NCBI RefSeq assembly: GCF_003573695.1
Contig: NC_039360.1
Span: forward strand, 63,241,911-63,305,910
DNA: 64,000 bases
Origin: Papaver somniferum
Taxonomy: Eukaryota > Streptophyta > Magnoliopsida > Ranunculales > Papaveraceae
Reading direction: 5' to 3'
This document shows, piece after piece, positions 23,739 through 34,424 of the stretch; position 1 is the stretch's first letter, and each line of letters opens with the position of its first letter. Under the pieces are notes generated by a model. The model did not search any database. It worked only from the letters and a program-made list of their open reading frames with translations, and was not told the DNA's origin. A program made the translations under genes and the position numbers.

Positions 23739-23943
23739 TATTGGGTATATTCTTGTATATTTTGTATATATTTACTTACTTGTATTGAGAAGATATTCAC
23801 CTCTTTTAGAATATCTTCAGACTATGGTTGTAACCCTACTCCTTTATATAGGAGTCTTTGTTATCAATGAAAAGACACGGAATTATCCTTCTTGTCTTGT
23901 TGCTTAGGTTATCTCGTCTTGTCTTAGGTTATTGAAACCTTCA
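23739..23943 (+). repeat. 3' LTR of the copia element
   Basis: This begins TATTGGGTATATTC and ends GAAACCTTCA. It appears identical to the 5' LTR and is followed by the TTTTC duplication. Confidence 0.9.
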
Positions 23944-24425
23944 TTTTCCCTTCCCTGTAGAATCTATTTGATTATCAACCAAATCAGAAGACTAAGATTT
24001 CAGTTAATAAAGTAGATGGAAGAACCGAATAAGGTTGAAGATGAGCCGTCGCCTCTCTCTGTGAATTCTGTCGGAGAAAAGGAAAATGAGAGATTAGGGT
24101 GTAAAACACGAGAAGATATGAGGATGAGTATCTAGGTAAAGTGTTTATATATAGGGTATTAGGGTTTTCTTAGCCATTGGATATTTGATCGGTCGGTTGG
24201 GAGTAAAGTCGGTCGGTATTTGTGTACAACCGAGAAACACCGGAAATAGATCGGGTTTACATGACAATTACCGTACAGGGCCTTCAGTTCCATCGGATTC
24301 GGGTTAGTTCGGTGAATTTTTGGGCGGTTGGGGCGGTTTGGACGGGTCCATGTGCACCCTACAAGTAATACTCGTACAATATAGGTAAGCCATTTTGATG
24401 GGCAACTCGCCTACTAATAATTGTA

Positions 24426-26402
24426 GGGGATTTTAATAAAGTGCCACACTTCTAATTTGCAGTTCAAGAAAATGCCACCGTTTTTTTCAGAGTTTATTTA
24501 ATGCCACACATTTGACCTTTTCCATCCAAAAAAACTGTTGCCATCAGTTAATGCATAGGTGGCAGTTATCCAGCTTAGTAAAAGACATATACACCCTCAA
24601 ATTCATAGTGTACCCGTCTATAACCAATTCAATCACCATTGCGTTGTTTTTTTTTGCCATGAACCATCATGAGAACGACGAGACTCCATACCAATTTCTC
24701 GACTTGCAGATAAAGCCCATCAGCCAGCGAATACACCTTGCCTCTCTCCGTCATCTCACTTGGACGGAACAACACCTTCAACTGATCCGGCTGATTTGTG
24801 AGAAAGAGAACGACAGAATGAACATCTTCTGTAATGCACTAGCTGACATGGAGTTAATATCCTCTTCTTGCTCTCGTGCTGTTGTTCCATGATATATGGA
24901 GGTCTGAAATTGCTTAAAAAGAGGCTGAGTATTCGCAACAAAAACCCCAGTTGTCTCTATAATGCACTTGATACAGTTCATGTATCTTATGTTCCAGTAT
25001 AACTGCTGCCACTCTCGACTTGAAAGGAATTCAAAATCACCAGCAAAATATGAGCTATGTAACCCAAGTCCGTACTTATCCAAGTAGTTTCCATATCAGC
25101 TTACCCACTGCTTCCACATGCCTCTTGTCTCGAATTAGCGAATCCAACAATCTGAGAACTTCCCAAAAGACCTCTAACTTAATCATTTCTTGAGTGTAAT
25201 CACAAACATAACACACTTTCCTCTTGGTAGTAACATCAGCACATTCAATGTTTGTGGAGTAAGTGCGTAGATTGATGCAGACAATATGAATTAGTGAATC
25301 AGTTGGTTCCATATCCCACTCTTTACATTCTTTCTTGCAATATATGCCGAAAATTCCTGTAAGGTCCAGAATACCACTAGACACAACTAACTGCAATGCA
25401 GCTCCCCTCTACCAGTATCAGTGGAACTATATATCTTTTTTACATATAAGCAATTTCTTACAAGCATCTTCTTGATTCTCACCACTCTTACAATGACCCA
25501 AGAACAACTGCCATTAAACCCAATCTCAGCCACCGTCTCCTGTAATTCATGACCACCATTTGATCAAAACCAAATTGGGCAAAAACCCATCTTCAGATTA
25601 CATCAAAACCCCCGATTCAATTCCTTGGTTGCTGTTTGAAGAAGTCCTGTATAGGAACGGCAGGCATCCACCATCTGCCACACTTGTAAATCCCAATTCA
25701 AAAAATTGAAATCGACCATTGCTTCAAATTGAATCGGGATTTAAACATGAATCGACCCACCAATCACAACATCTCAATTCATGTTTTTTCTGTGGATACA
25801 GCTCAATTCTTCAAATTAATACTCAAACCATTGCTTCAAATTGAAATCGACCCACCAATCGGGATTCAAATCAAAGACATCCTAAGTTATCTTTTCTCCA
25901 CAGAAAAAACCCTAGCTCTTCGATTTATCTTCAAAATGGTTTCAGAACATTAATTAAACTTCAACCCCTTTGTTCTACATATGACAGCAACCCTAACTTC
26001 AGAACTCCTATGTTCGATCTACAACAACAACTCCATCCTCTTCATCCCGTGATCAAACAATCACAACAGCATCACCGACAATCAACTCTTAACGTTTCTC
26101 TTAAGTTTCTGATATCATAATCACAAAATCTTCTCATGGAAACACGAGAAGAGAAGAATAGGGGAAAGATGAAGAAGAAAGAACTAACGGGGAAAGATGG
26201 TGAACCCATGACTAGTATAATAGGGTTTTCAAGGGTAAATATGTAAATCGCGACAGATTATTTTGACCGAGTCAGCGAAAAAGACCAAGTGTGTGGGTCC
26301 TGACGGAAAAACTAACGGTTGTGGCATTTAATAAACTCTGAAAAAAACGGTGGCATTTTCTTGAATCGGGATTTGCAAGTGTGGCAGTTTGTTAAAAATC
26401 CC
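24426..26402. mobile_element. Mutator-like element (MULE), 1977 bp, with TSD ATAATTGTA
   Basis: Terminal inverted repeats of about 85 bp share GTGCCACACTT and AAGAAAATGCCACCGTTTTT. The left end begins GGGGATTTTAATAAAG and the right end closes GTTAAAAATCCC. The 9-bp duplication ATAATTGTA is present at 24417-24425 and 26403-26411. No transposase is seen. The interior contains moderately long open frames on both strands, which may be captured host sequence. Its right end lies only about 170 bp upstream of the start codon of the small gene at 26585. Confidence 0.92.
24778..25396 (-). pseudogene. Possible captured gene fragment inside the MULE
   Basis: Two minus-strand frames adjoin: 25396-25076 (about 106 codons, including EWDMEPTDSLIHIVCINLRT) and 25083-24778 (about 101 codons, including LHSSYFAGDFEFLSSREWQQ). 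They overlap in different frames, consistent with one broken reading frame or two exons. Composition looks protein-like rather than repetitive. I do not recognise the family. Position inside long TIRs suggests a Pack-MULE capture, but no parent gene is visible here. Confidence 0.3.
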
Positions 26403-26584
26403 ATAATTGTACTTGCCAAGTTCCAACGGTCAACTAACTCAACTCCCTAGTATACCATTTTAATGGGCTACTGCCCGCTGGGCTTAATATTAGTGATAAA
26501 CTTAGCCCGAGATAAACCTCTCTGAGACCCTGAAGAATTCCTCATTTCGCTCGTCGAAGAGTTTGGGAAGAAAAAGTTGCAGAG

Positions 26585-26897
26585 ATGGGTGGAGATGCAG
26601 GATCTAAAGTTCTTCGATTATTCTCATTGGGCGATGGAGGTAAAAATCTCTCTCTTATCATTATCATCCTTTTCCCATTTCATCTTAATTACTGTTCATT
26701 TTATTTTGGTGATTTTGATTTGAAATGATTGGGTTTTTTTTTTTTTTTGCGGTATGGTGGTTTGTTTGATCACAGTTATCTGTACATCTGCAATTAATCT
26801 TTATCGTGATATTGAGAGGAAAAAGTTAACACAGAAACAGATTGCTGAGGAAATTGTTGAAAAGGGGAATATGGTAAACAAAGCTACTGCCGAGTAA
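26585..26897 (+). CDS. Small two-exon gene, predicted 58-residue protein (gene 1 of a pair)
   Basis: Exon 1 is 26585-26639 and exon 2 is 26776-26897; the intron begins GTAAAA and ends TTGATCACAG. The first ATG follows a pyrimidine-rich leader. The product starts MGGDAGSKVLRLFSLGDG, has a short moderately hydrophobic middle (VICTSAINLY), then a charged C-terminal half ending MVNKATAE. The intron lies in phase 1 after codon 18. Gene 2 at 28916 has the same exon layout, the same intron phase and a similar VNKA ending, which supports both as real. Function is unknown; a small organelle or membrane-associated protein is one possibility. A MULE ends about 170 bp upstream, so the promoter is short or partly inside the element. 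Confidence 0.6.
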
Positions 26898-28915
26898 ACA
26901 GATTAGGGTTGTAGGGTTTCTATTTTAAATGGAAGTAGTAATTTGTTGCTGTGGTGGTTTGCTTTTGGTATAATATGTACTGAGAAATAAGGGGTTTTGA
27001 TCAATCTTTTCTGTCATTAGATTTTGGGTATGATGTTTACTGTTTACATTAAGAATTTCCATAACCTCAAATGAACACCAATTAACACCAAAATTAGCTT
27101 ATGTTAACACCAATTATGTAAATTGGGTATGATGTTTACTGTTTACATTATGTAAATTAGCTTGGAAATTTTCATAATCCATCCAATTAACACCAAAATA
27201 ACCTGTCTAACTCTCTTGTTTGCAAATCTACAAATGTATTTTCAGTGTGTATGTTACGGCTTATTTTCTTTTCTTGTGTATGCAATTTGCAGTATCTTTG
27301 GACCAACAAATGAACTTGCTAGACTATCATCATTTTCTTACTTTTGTACCTACAAATGAAGTTGCTAGGGTATCACCATTTTCTACCTGCAATTGAACTT
27401 ATTAGAGTATCCTCATTTTCTAGTCATAAGAGTGCGTTTAAGATCTTGTAACTAGGAAATGTTGACATTCTAGTGATATAACCTCAAACTTAGATCAGTG
27501 TTCTTTTTGTTGATTTTCACTTGTATCTTCCTTTGATGTGTTCGTGTCTTTTGAGACAACCAACTAAACCAATTAAATCCATTCTAGAAACGAGTTATTT
27601 CTCGTTTCAATTTTGTATATCCATTATCCACACCAAGCAAAAGATGGACACATCTTGAGCAGATTCTTTAAGCCTCTCTTGAATATTTTAATAGTTCCAT
27701 ATTTTTAGCAAAACTTGCGACTTTAGTAGGTTTAATTGGTGAAACTTGGTTTCTTGCTTTGCTAATTTCTTAGATGTTCCTTATGCCTTTTAAAATGATG
27801 TGTCAGCCATTCTTGTTAAGAAGACCTTTTCTGATCAAGTTACCAACAGAAGAGCAATGGGTTGGGAAATATTGACATCTTGTTCTATTAAGATTTAGGT
27901 ATATCTCTTAAGTTGTCTTACAAATAAGAAGCAAGTAGATGCTTCTGGATTGGTGCTCCTTCAAGGGTATAATGCTTCCTGTAGTTTCCTGTGAAATTCT
28001 GAAAATAAAAATTGCAGTATTGCCCTGAATATATATCATTTTGAAATGTTTCACTCTGTGTTCATATGTAACGTTATGCTACTAAGTGATCGCCATCATT
28101 CAAGGTACAGCTGTTTATTTCTTGATCTATTCAGCAAAAGGTAAGTTATGGATGTGAACCAAACCTTATTGTACAGACAGTGCAAGCCGGCCCCTTCAAA
28201 TGTGCCAGAATTGCGCCTACATGACTACACCATGATAATCTTCACCTCTGCGTAACAATGATACAGACTTATCTGGTACTACAAGATCCCATGGAGGATT
28301 TTAAGTACTTCAGAAGATGTTAAGACTCTTTGTTGCTGGATTAGGTTGTTTTCCACATGAAAGTGCCAAGTACATTATCGAGCATAATGTCTAAAATCCA
28401 TGGGCGTTTCTTAATCCCGTTCTGCATCTCCTCTTATTGATGCAACATGATAGTTCGTTGGGTCAGTTGTTTGGTACTATTTAAGTTTGATTCAAGTAGT
28501 TCGTTAATCGTTATACACTTATACTTAATAATCATTTCCTTGATACCCACCATTCCAATGCCACAAGCCCGCGACTCTAAATCCACTAGAGGTGCCCTTC
28601 CTTTACCGCATTGTAACCACCACTGCTTCTCCAACATCACCTTCGTACCTGAAGAACTATAATTAAACTCTTGGAGTCTAGATATCCAGATACCAGATCT
28701 AACTGAGGAGGAGAATACAGAGTAGCACTAGAAAAGAAAAAAGAAAAATAAACCCAAAACAGTCTCTCCCCGAAAATGTGTTACCTGCCAGTTCCCTTAT
28801 CAGAACACGATGCGGGCCCCACTTTTCAAGTAGGTCAACTTCCCCCGAGTAAAACACCTTCCTTCCTTCTGAAAGCTCATCAGAGTTTTTTACAGTGTCG
28901 ATCTGAGAAGTAGAG
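26898..28915. other. Intergenic region between the two small genes
   Basis: This is AT-rich and non-coding. Around 27020-27190 a phrase, TGGGTATGATGTTTACTG, and the neighbouring AACACCAA words occur twice, a local duplication. No transposon termini were identified. Confidence 0.5.
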
Positions 28916-29270
28916 ATGCCGGGTTCTGACCCTTTATGGATCAGGCGCATGATGTTATACGGATCTTTATGTGGCGTAGGTATGACACTTTTTCCCTTTC
29001 TCTCACTCACACTATTTACAATCTGGAAGAGTTGATCAATCTTTAATTTTCAAATTTTTTTCTCTGTTTTGCTTGTTTGATCTCGATTAATGACGATGAT
29101 GATGTTACGATGTAACAATCATAGCCATTTTAGTGGCTGCCGTTGAAAGTCAGAGTTTTTTCGATCCAAAACATCCCAAGGAACAACTGACTGCCGAGGA
29201 TGTTCCGGAGAAGCAGCGGCAGCACTTAGAAACCAGTAATAATAATGATTTGGTAAATAAGGCTGTTTAA
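28916..29270 (+). CDS. Small two-exon gene, predicted 69-residue protein (gene 2 of a pair)
   Basis: Exon 1 is 28916-28979 and exon 2 is 29125-29270; the intron begins GTATGA and ends AATCATAG. The product starts MPGSDPLWIRRMMLYGS, continues through a hydrophobic stretch (LCGVAILVAAV) that could span a membrane, then a charged tail ending NNDLVNKAV. The intron is in phase 1 after codon 21, matching gene 1 at 26585 (phase 1 after codon 18). The two proteins are otherwise quite diverged. A minus-strand frame over exon 1 begins only at GTG and is taken to be a shadow. Function is not recognised. A tail-anchored or inner-membrane small protein would fit, by inference only. Confidence 0.55.
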
Positions 29271-30461
29271 TAAGCCACCCTTTCGAGTTTTTGCTTCAAT
29301 GTTTTATTTATGCTTCGATTTTGCTATAATCTATGCGGATGCTGATTTTGTTATGTAGATGCTGTTGCCTCCAAATTCCAATAGTCTCTCTGAATTCATT
29401 TTTGGGGCATGTAGAAGAATTCTTAGAGACTTGGAAGTAGCAATAGCTTCAAGTTTGTAAGAATATCTAGCATTTTAAGAATATTGAGATGGATGTTCTA
29501 GAGACTAGTATGGTCTTTAGAGTATATCAATTTTATGATGTTTGGGTGGTCCACAAGAGTGAGCTTGCTCATGGCATTAATTACTAGTCACTTGAGAGAT
29601 ATTTGATTGTTTCGGTTTATTACTCTACCTCTACCATACTTCTGTATGTCGAATCTATACTTAACTGGATATGTTTAACTCTTGATTTAGTTTGATTCAT
29701 CTATAAACTTGTAAAAGATTTGCTAGGGTAGATAGCTCAGTGACAAAAGTTTCAGCTTTTTCCTCTCGTTTTGTTTGGCAGACGTGCTAGATCTAAATTT
29801 CCTGAGTCTAGCTTCTTTCTGCGCATCGACACTTAGTAAAGTAAAACAAAATCTCAGGGAAATTTAAATGCCTTCAGAAGGTAAAGATGACCTTATTCGG
29901 CCTAGTTTATGATACTGTATGGTCAAAATGATGTGGCCGGCTGAATACTGGCTGCAGGCCTTGTATCTGTGCTGAAGTATTGAGCTTGACAGGAAGGGAG
30001 ATTCTGTTGATTTGTTCTGTTTCTGCCCTGTTTTCCCATCCCTGTCGGTTGTCAATGACATGAAATTAGATTGGTGTTAAATTTGTATCTGTATCTTATG
30101 TTACGTATGATGCTCAGATTTCACTCTTTCCATTTATCTGTTGCAAAGTGATTAGTGCTATTTTTATGTAAGGTCTTGCTGATAAAAAGTAGACCTGTAC
30201 TGTCAATCGGATTAGGTATAACCGCTAATTGCTCTACCAGTCACTGTATTAATACCAAAACATTGACTATAAATTTTTTATAAAGATATTTGGGATCCTC
30301 TTTGGGATCTGAATATATGAATTACAGAGGGGGCGGGTAAAAATGTAGAAAACCTACAGAGATACCCGTTCATTAAAATCGAAGGGAATAGCTCTAAGCA
30401 ATCTCAAGTATACAACAAAAATAATATTTGAAAAAGAAATTACAATCTAAGTAGGTTGTCG
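29271..30461. other. Intergenic region between the small gene and the kinase
   Basis: No supported gene is seen. It should contain the 3' untranslated regions of the converging plus-strand gene (left) and minus-strand kinase (right). A minus-strand frame at 29864-30061 has no recognisable features. Confidence 0.5.
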
Positions 30462-31859
30462 TCATGGTGTTAACTGTTTTTGTTGTGCTTTACCTTCCCA
30501 AGTCCATATAATGTCTTTTAGGGAAGGTCTCAGATCATCGTTATAGAACTTCTGATATTCCAGTGTATCTCCAGCCCTTTTTTTCATCTCTATCATATGA
30601 AACGAAGGTGTAACCTCGAAGATCTCTGCATCTATGGACAGGTGACCCTTTCTTCCTTCTTTGCTTCCTAGAAATGATAATAACCCGTTTTTCTTTGTCA
30701 CTTCAAAGCTCTCCATCTTTGCAGCATTTTCTAGTTTTGCTACAATTGTGTTGGGTGATCTTGCTATGGTAAACCTTACTTCTGATTTTTGCTCATTTTC
30801 TTTCTGAAACATACCTGATAGATTGAATCCTTGAGACAAAGATATAATGTCGAATGCATTTAAGGAAGTAGGTTTCACAGAATGCACCACCATCCTTGTC
30901 TCAGGATTATCTTCTGTCTTCATCTCAGGAATATTGTCCTTATTTATCTCGGGATGAACATCTTCTGTAGTTGTTGCAAATGCAGCTTGGACGTCTCCCA
31001 ACTCCACCTCGGTTTCTTCTTCTTGCGGTTCGATATACTCAACTAGTTTGAGTCCCTGTGTAAACCAAGGGTGCACCATGAGCTTTTCAACTGTGATTCG
31101 ATGATTCGGCTTTGGATCAAGAATTCTCAGCAAAACCTTTCGGACGTCAACTGAGAACCATGATGGGAACTTAAATTCAGCTCTCCGGATCTTCCTGTAC
31201 ATCTCCATTATATTAGAGTGATGAAAAGGGAGATAACCAGCGATAAGAACGTAGAGAACAACCCCACAAGACCATAAATCAGCTTTTGCTCCGTCGTAAC
31301 CTTTCCTGCAAATGACTTCAGGTGCAACATAAGCAGGAGTTCCACATGTGGTGTGGAGAAGACCATCTTGTTTCCGTGATTCCGATAACGCACTTAACCC
31401 AAAATCTGAAACCTTTAGATTACCGTCCTCATCAACGAGGAGATTCTCAGGTTTAAGATCCCGGTGGTAAACTCCTCGGCTATGACAAAAATCAATGGCA
31501 CCAATCAGCTGTTGAAAATATTTTCGAGCGACTTCTTCACTGAGTTTACCTTTTGCCACCTTGTTGAAAAGTTCTCCACCTTTGATATATTCCATGACGA
31601 AATATATCTTTGTTTTGCTGGCCATGACTTCGTAAAGCTCGACGACATTAGGATGTTTAATACGTTTCATTACAGATATCTCCCGTTTGATTTGGTCCAT
31701 CATTCCTATCCTCATAACCTTCTCTTTGTGTATCATCTTGATTGCAACAGATTGGCCTGTTTTTATGTTTCTTCCATGGTAGACCTTTGCGAACGTCCCT
31801 TGGCCAAGAAGCTGTCCGAGCTCGTACTTGTCCAGCAAAATGATCGGTTGCTTCTCCAT
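30462..31859 (-). CDS. CIPK: CBL-interacting protein kinase (CIPK / SnRK3), intronless
   Basis: The predicted 465-residue Ser/Thr kinase acts in calcium signalling: a calcineurin-B-like sensor binds its regulatory domain and relieves autoinhibition. The kinase domain spans about residues 12-266. It has the glycine loop GQGTFAKV (19-26), the ATP-binding Lys41, HRD at 132-134, DFG at 152-154, an activation loop beginning [10 protein letters not shown], and APE at 179-181. The NAF (FISL) motif, NAFDIISLS, is at 334-342 and is the CBL-binding site. The following [16 protein letters not shown] region matches the phosphatase-interaction motif. Length and layout are normal for the family, and no key residue is missing. 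The start chosen is the Met in [15 protein letters not shown], because it places the kinase domain at the usual distance. The lack of introns matches the intron-poor CIPK clade. The exact paralogue cannot be named. Confidence 0.95.
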   Translation of the reverse strand: MEKQPIILLDKYELGQLLGQGTFAKVYHGRNIKTGQSVAIKMIHKEKVMRIGMMDQIKREISVMKRIKHPNVVELYEVMASKTKIYFVMEYIKGGELFNKVAKGKLSEEVARKYFQQLIGAIDFCHSRGVYHRDLKPENLLVDEDGNLKVSDFGLSALSESRKQDGLLHTTCGTPAYVAPEVICRKGYDGAKADLWSCGVVLYVLIAGYLPFHHSNIMEMYRKIRRAEFKFPSWFSVDVRKVLLRILDPKPNHRITVEKLMVHPWFTQGLKLVEYIEPQEEETEVELGDVQAAFATTTEDVHPEINKDNIPEMKTEDNPETRMVVHSVKPTSLNAFDIISLSQGFNLSGMFQKENEQKSEVRFTIARSPNTIVAKLENAAKMESFEVTKKNGLLSFLGSKEGRKGHLSIDAEIFEVTPSFHMIEMKKRAGDTLEYQKFYNDDLRPSLKDIIWTWEGKAQQKQLTP

Positions 31860-32108
31860 GGCTTCTGATTGTGCTCGTCCTCGTTCGAAATCTATGTCAA
31901 AGACAGAATAAACCCAAGAAGACGACCTATACGAGTAGTCTAAATCTTTCTGTAAAGAAAGGCTATGGATTTTAATTAATAGAAAGCCAAGATCTGTTAA
32001 TAAGGAGAAGAAATTGGATATGTATAGTAAAATGTGTGTGAATAGATTGAGAAAGAGCTTTTGCTGTAATTTATCACAGCTATAGTCAGTAAAACAAGCG
32101 ATTAACAT
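31860..32108 (-). other. In-frame upstream ATG extension of the CIPK reading frame
   Basis: The kinase frame stays open upstream of the chosen start to an ATG at 32106-32108, with no stop, adding 83 residues. The extension contains a hydrophobic run, [20 protein letters not shown]. It lies within the transcript predicted from the TATA box at 32291-32300. It is more likely a 5' untranslated region: CIPKs do not normally carry such an extension, and acceptor-like TTACAG and TTAACAG sites suggest a leader intron is possible. Confidence 0.35.
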
Positions 32109-32290
32109 ATGAAAATTCTTGGCCTATCCATATGCTCGTTTGCCTGCAAAGAATGTATATGATCCCTAAAGAATTACTGAGTTTTATGAATATCACAACA
32201 CAAAACTAGAATATATGAAAATGAAAATGAATCAACTTAACTATTGTTAGGTTGGTAATGAAGATGATGATATTTGAAGTTTTAAGTTTA

Positions 32291-32300
32291 CTATTTATAG
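32291..32300 (-). promoter_or_regulatory. TATA box of the CIPK gene
   Basis: On the minus strand this reads CTATAAATAG, a strong plant TATA box. It lies about 430 bp upstream of the assigned start codon, implying a leader of roughly 400 bases. Confidence 0.6.
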
Positions 32301-32805
32301 AGAAAACAAGAAGACTGTTTCTATTTTCTATTTCAATATTAATCAGATAAATCTGGATGAATGTTTGGAAATTAAGGCATATCCACTTGGAAAATGTTGA
32401 AGGGTGCACGTATAACAACTGTTGAATTATAATTTGGATTAACTAAAAAATAGTTTAGTTGAAAAATAGAGAATATAGTTGGAAATTCGTAAAAGTAAGA
32501 CTAAAATAAGTTTTTGATGAAGTGGAAACAAAGTTGACATTTTCATTTGGATAAATGGAGTATCTAGTTTTGGATAAGTCGTTTGTCAACTGGATTGGGT
32601 TGTTAAGTTCCAGTGGTGGGTGCTCTCATCGGCGAAGTACGTCTATGATTCTATGCAGTATGATTGGATGAAGAGACGGCTTTTTCTTTCTTTCCTTTTT
32701 TTCCTTGAAAGTTCATGAAGGGACAGTTCTATACTCTTATATTGACAAATACGAGAACCGATTTCAAAACAAAATGGAAGAATGTGTAACTACACGCGCA
32801 TAGCA
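32301..32805. other. CIPK upstream region
   Basis: AT-rich sequence beyond the TATA box, with no gene or transposon recognised. Promoter elements beyond the TATA box could not be assigned. Confidence 0.5.
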
Positions 32806-33000
32806 TGGGGTAGAATATATGGACCATGTTTGGTATCGGGGTGATACAATACCTATTGATACCGATATCATATCTTCGATTTAGTAATATGGATTGTTAA
32901 TTTAGTAATATGGATTGTTAATTTATGCTTATTTTTATTTTGCTTAATGCATCTAAGTATCTTATAAATTTTAGTTGTTTTTTTGGATAAACAAGAAACC
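32806..33000 (+). repeat. Direct repeat, copy 1 (about 200 bp)
   Basis: This aligns with 34425-34640 in the same orientation. Shared phrases include GATACCGATATCATA (GATACTGATATCATA in copy 2), CCTTCGA or CTTCGAT, and a late GCTTAATGCATCTAAG that matches a similar TTGCATTTAAGCTAC. The 1.4 kb between the copies includes a LINE relic. Confidence 0.6.
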
Positions 33001-33780
33001 TTTTTATTAATGGAAATTCGATATTACAATGAGTTTAAGATCGAAAATAAGAGAATACAAAGTAACAAGAACGTACAATAAAAGTACAATACCGAAAAAT
33101 CCGATAAAAGAAAGAGAAAAATTATCGGAATAAGACAAATACAAGTATGAATAAGATCCGATTAAATCGGAGGAAGAATGGTTTTTCTCGGAAGCAAATC
33201 CCAACCATTTAGTTAGTTTTTCTTTTTTGGAAAGATATGCTCCCGAAATAGTAGTGATTTGCTCAAATCTTTTGTAACTAGTGACGAAGCTTCCGTCGTC
33301 AAAGAAATCACCAATGAAGATGAAGATTTCGTCGTTGGAGAGCATACTAGCGATCTTAGAACCCAACCCAATAACCAAGAACCGTCATTAAAGCGAAAAT
33401 AAACCTCAAAAGAATAGATAAAACCACCATAATGGTGTAGATAAGTAGAAAACATAATAAAAATTAAGCTATAAATACTAACTAACCTAGAAAACAAAAG
33501 ATAGCGAAGAAATCCGCTCAGACCCGATCCAAAACTATCTTCTTTTTGTTTATCTCGATAAACGACACAACAATTCAATAACTAACTCGAAACATTAAAA
33601 ACTCGAAACATAAAAAACGATTTTCTTTTTGTTTTTGTACTATCATCATAAAGAACCCTCACTAAATACTCCAGTGGATTAGAAATCCATAATCTTTCTA
33701 AGTCTCTAGCAGCAGCCGCCTTTGCAAGAATATCAATAGCAAAATTTGTCTCTTTATGTCTGTGACTTATTCTCAATTCT
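32985..33780 (-). pseudogene. LINE relic: 3' end with RNase H C-terminus
   Basis: On the minus strand the frame at 33776-33582 reads RHKETNFAIDILAKAAAARD, which matches the C-terminal motif of the RNase H domain carried by plant L1-type LINEs (HREAN...AD.LAK). Downstream comes about 600 bp of non-coding sequence ending in CTTGTTTATCCAAAAAAAC near 32985, consistent with a LINE 3' end and A-rich tail. The body is missing, so this is 5' truncated, the usual fate of LINE insertions. Confidence 0.7.
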
Positions 33781-34424
33781 TCATCTCTAATATATCATTG
33801 ATGATGCTTTGTAAGTACCAGCTAAACCTGTCAACGAGACGGGTTAGGATCAACCTACGGAGGGTTCAGTGGGTCATGTGTTGATAATAGTGAACCCTAG
33901 TCCTAGCAAATTCATAAAACAGGTCCAAAACCTCAACCCTAACCCTGGGAGGTTTGGCTCTGGTGAGTCGGCGGGTTGGCTCTAGATTTTACCATAAGTT
34001 CTAATTGATTCTCATATAAATAAGTTTCCAAAATTGAAGAACTAGTAAGTTGTGAATTTTGAAAGATGTACTTAAACAAATACGATCAGTATAGTTTTAC
34101 ATCAATTGGCATAATAAAAGAACTCCAACACTGGCCTTCTAATTTAACAAAGAAAACTACACCTCCATAAGAAGTCGGGACCATAGATAGAAGTAGAATT
34201 CTAGTATCATCAATGGAAAGGAGACCATAAAAAGATAATAATCACTTCCTTCACAAGATATGTTTGGACTTGGCAACCAAACACACCAATAAAAACATAA
34301 TTCCACCAAATCCCCTGGACCCATAAATCTTACCTTTAAAATTCTGCATCCAAACCCACTAATACGAGAATCAATTCCAAGAACATAAAACCAGGGAAGA
34401 AAGCGAATCAACGGTCTACACACG

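Larger units (their letters stand above)
19112..23943 (+). mobile_element. Complete Ty1/copia retrotransposon, 4832 bp, with TSD TTTTC
   Basis: Two LTRs of 205 bp (19112-19316 and 23739-23943) look identical by eye over their full length. The 5-bp duplication TTTTC flanks the element at 19107-19111 and 23944-23948. Domain order is gag, protease, integrase, reverse transcriptase, RNase H, the copia order. Short LTRs and one gag-pol frame resemble small copia lineages such as Ale or Retrofit, though the lineage is not proven. The LTR begins TATTGGG instead of the usual TGTTGGG. Insertion was recent, judging by LTR identity, but the coding region carries three disabling changes. Confidence 0.95.
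18447..24361. mobile_element. hAT-like element with a nested copia; TSD CAAGTAAT
   Basis: The ends are TAAGGGTGCAC on the left and GTGCACCCTA on the right, imperfect inverted repeats. The 8-bp duplication CAAGTAAT is present at 18439-18446 and 24362-24369. Both subterminal regions are dense in CGGTCGGTTCGG-type words (about 18460-18610 and 24180-24350), resembling hAT subterminal repeats. Removing the copia at 19112-23943 and one copy of its TSD leaves about 1.08 kb with no transposase, so the hAT element is non-autonomous. It is older than the copia inside it. Confidence 0.9.

Noticed and set aside
28699..29010. Minus-strand frame of about 103 codons beginning SERKGKSVIPTP
   Set aside because: It starts at GTG and overlaps exon 1 of the plus-strand small gene. 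No motif supports it.
31464..31868. Plus-strand frame of 134 codons over the kinase
   Set aside because: Antisense shadow of the CIPK coding region.
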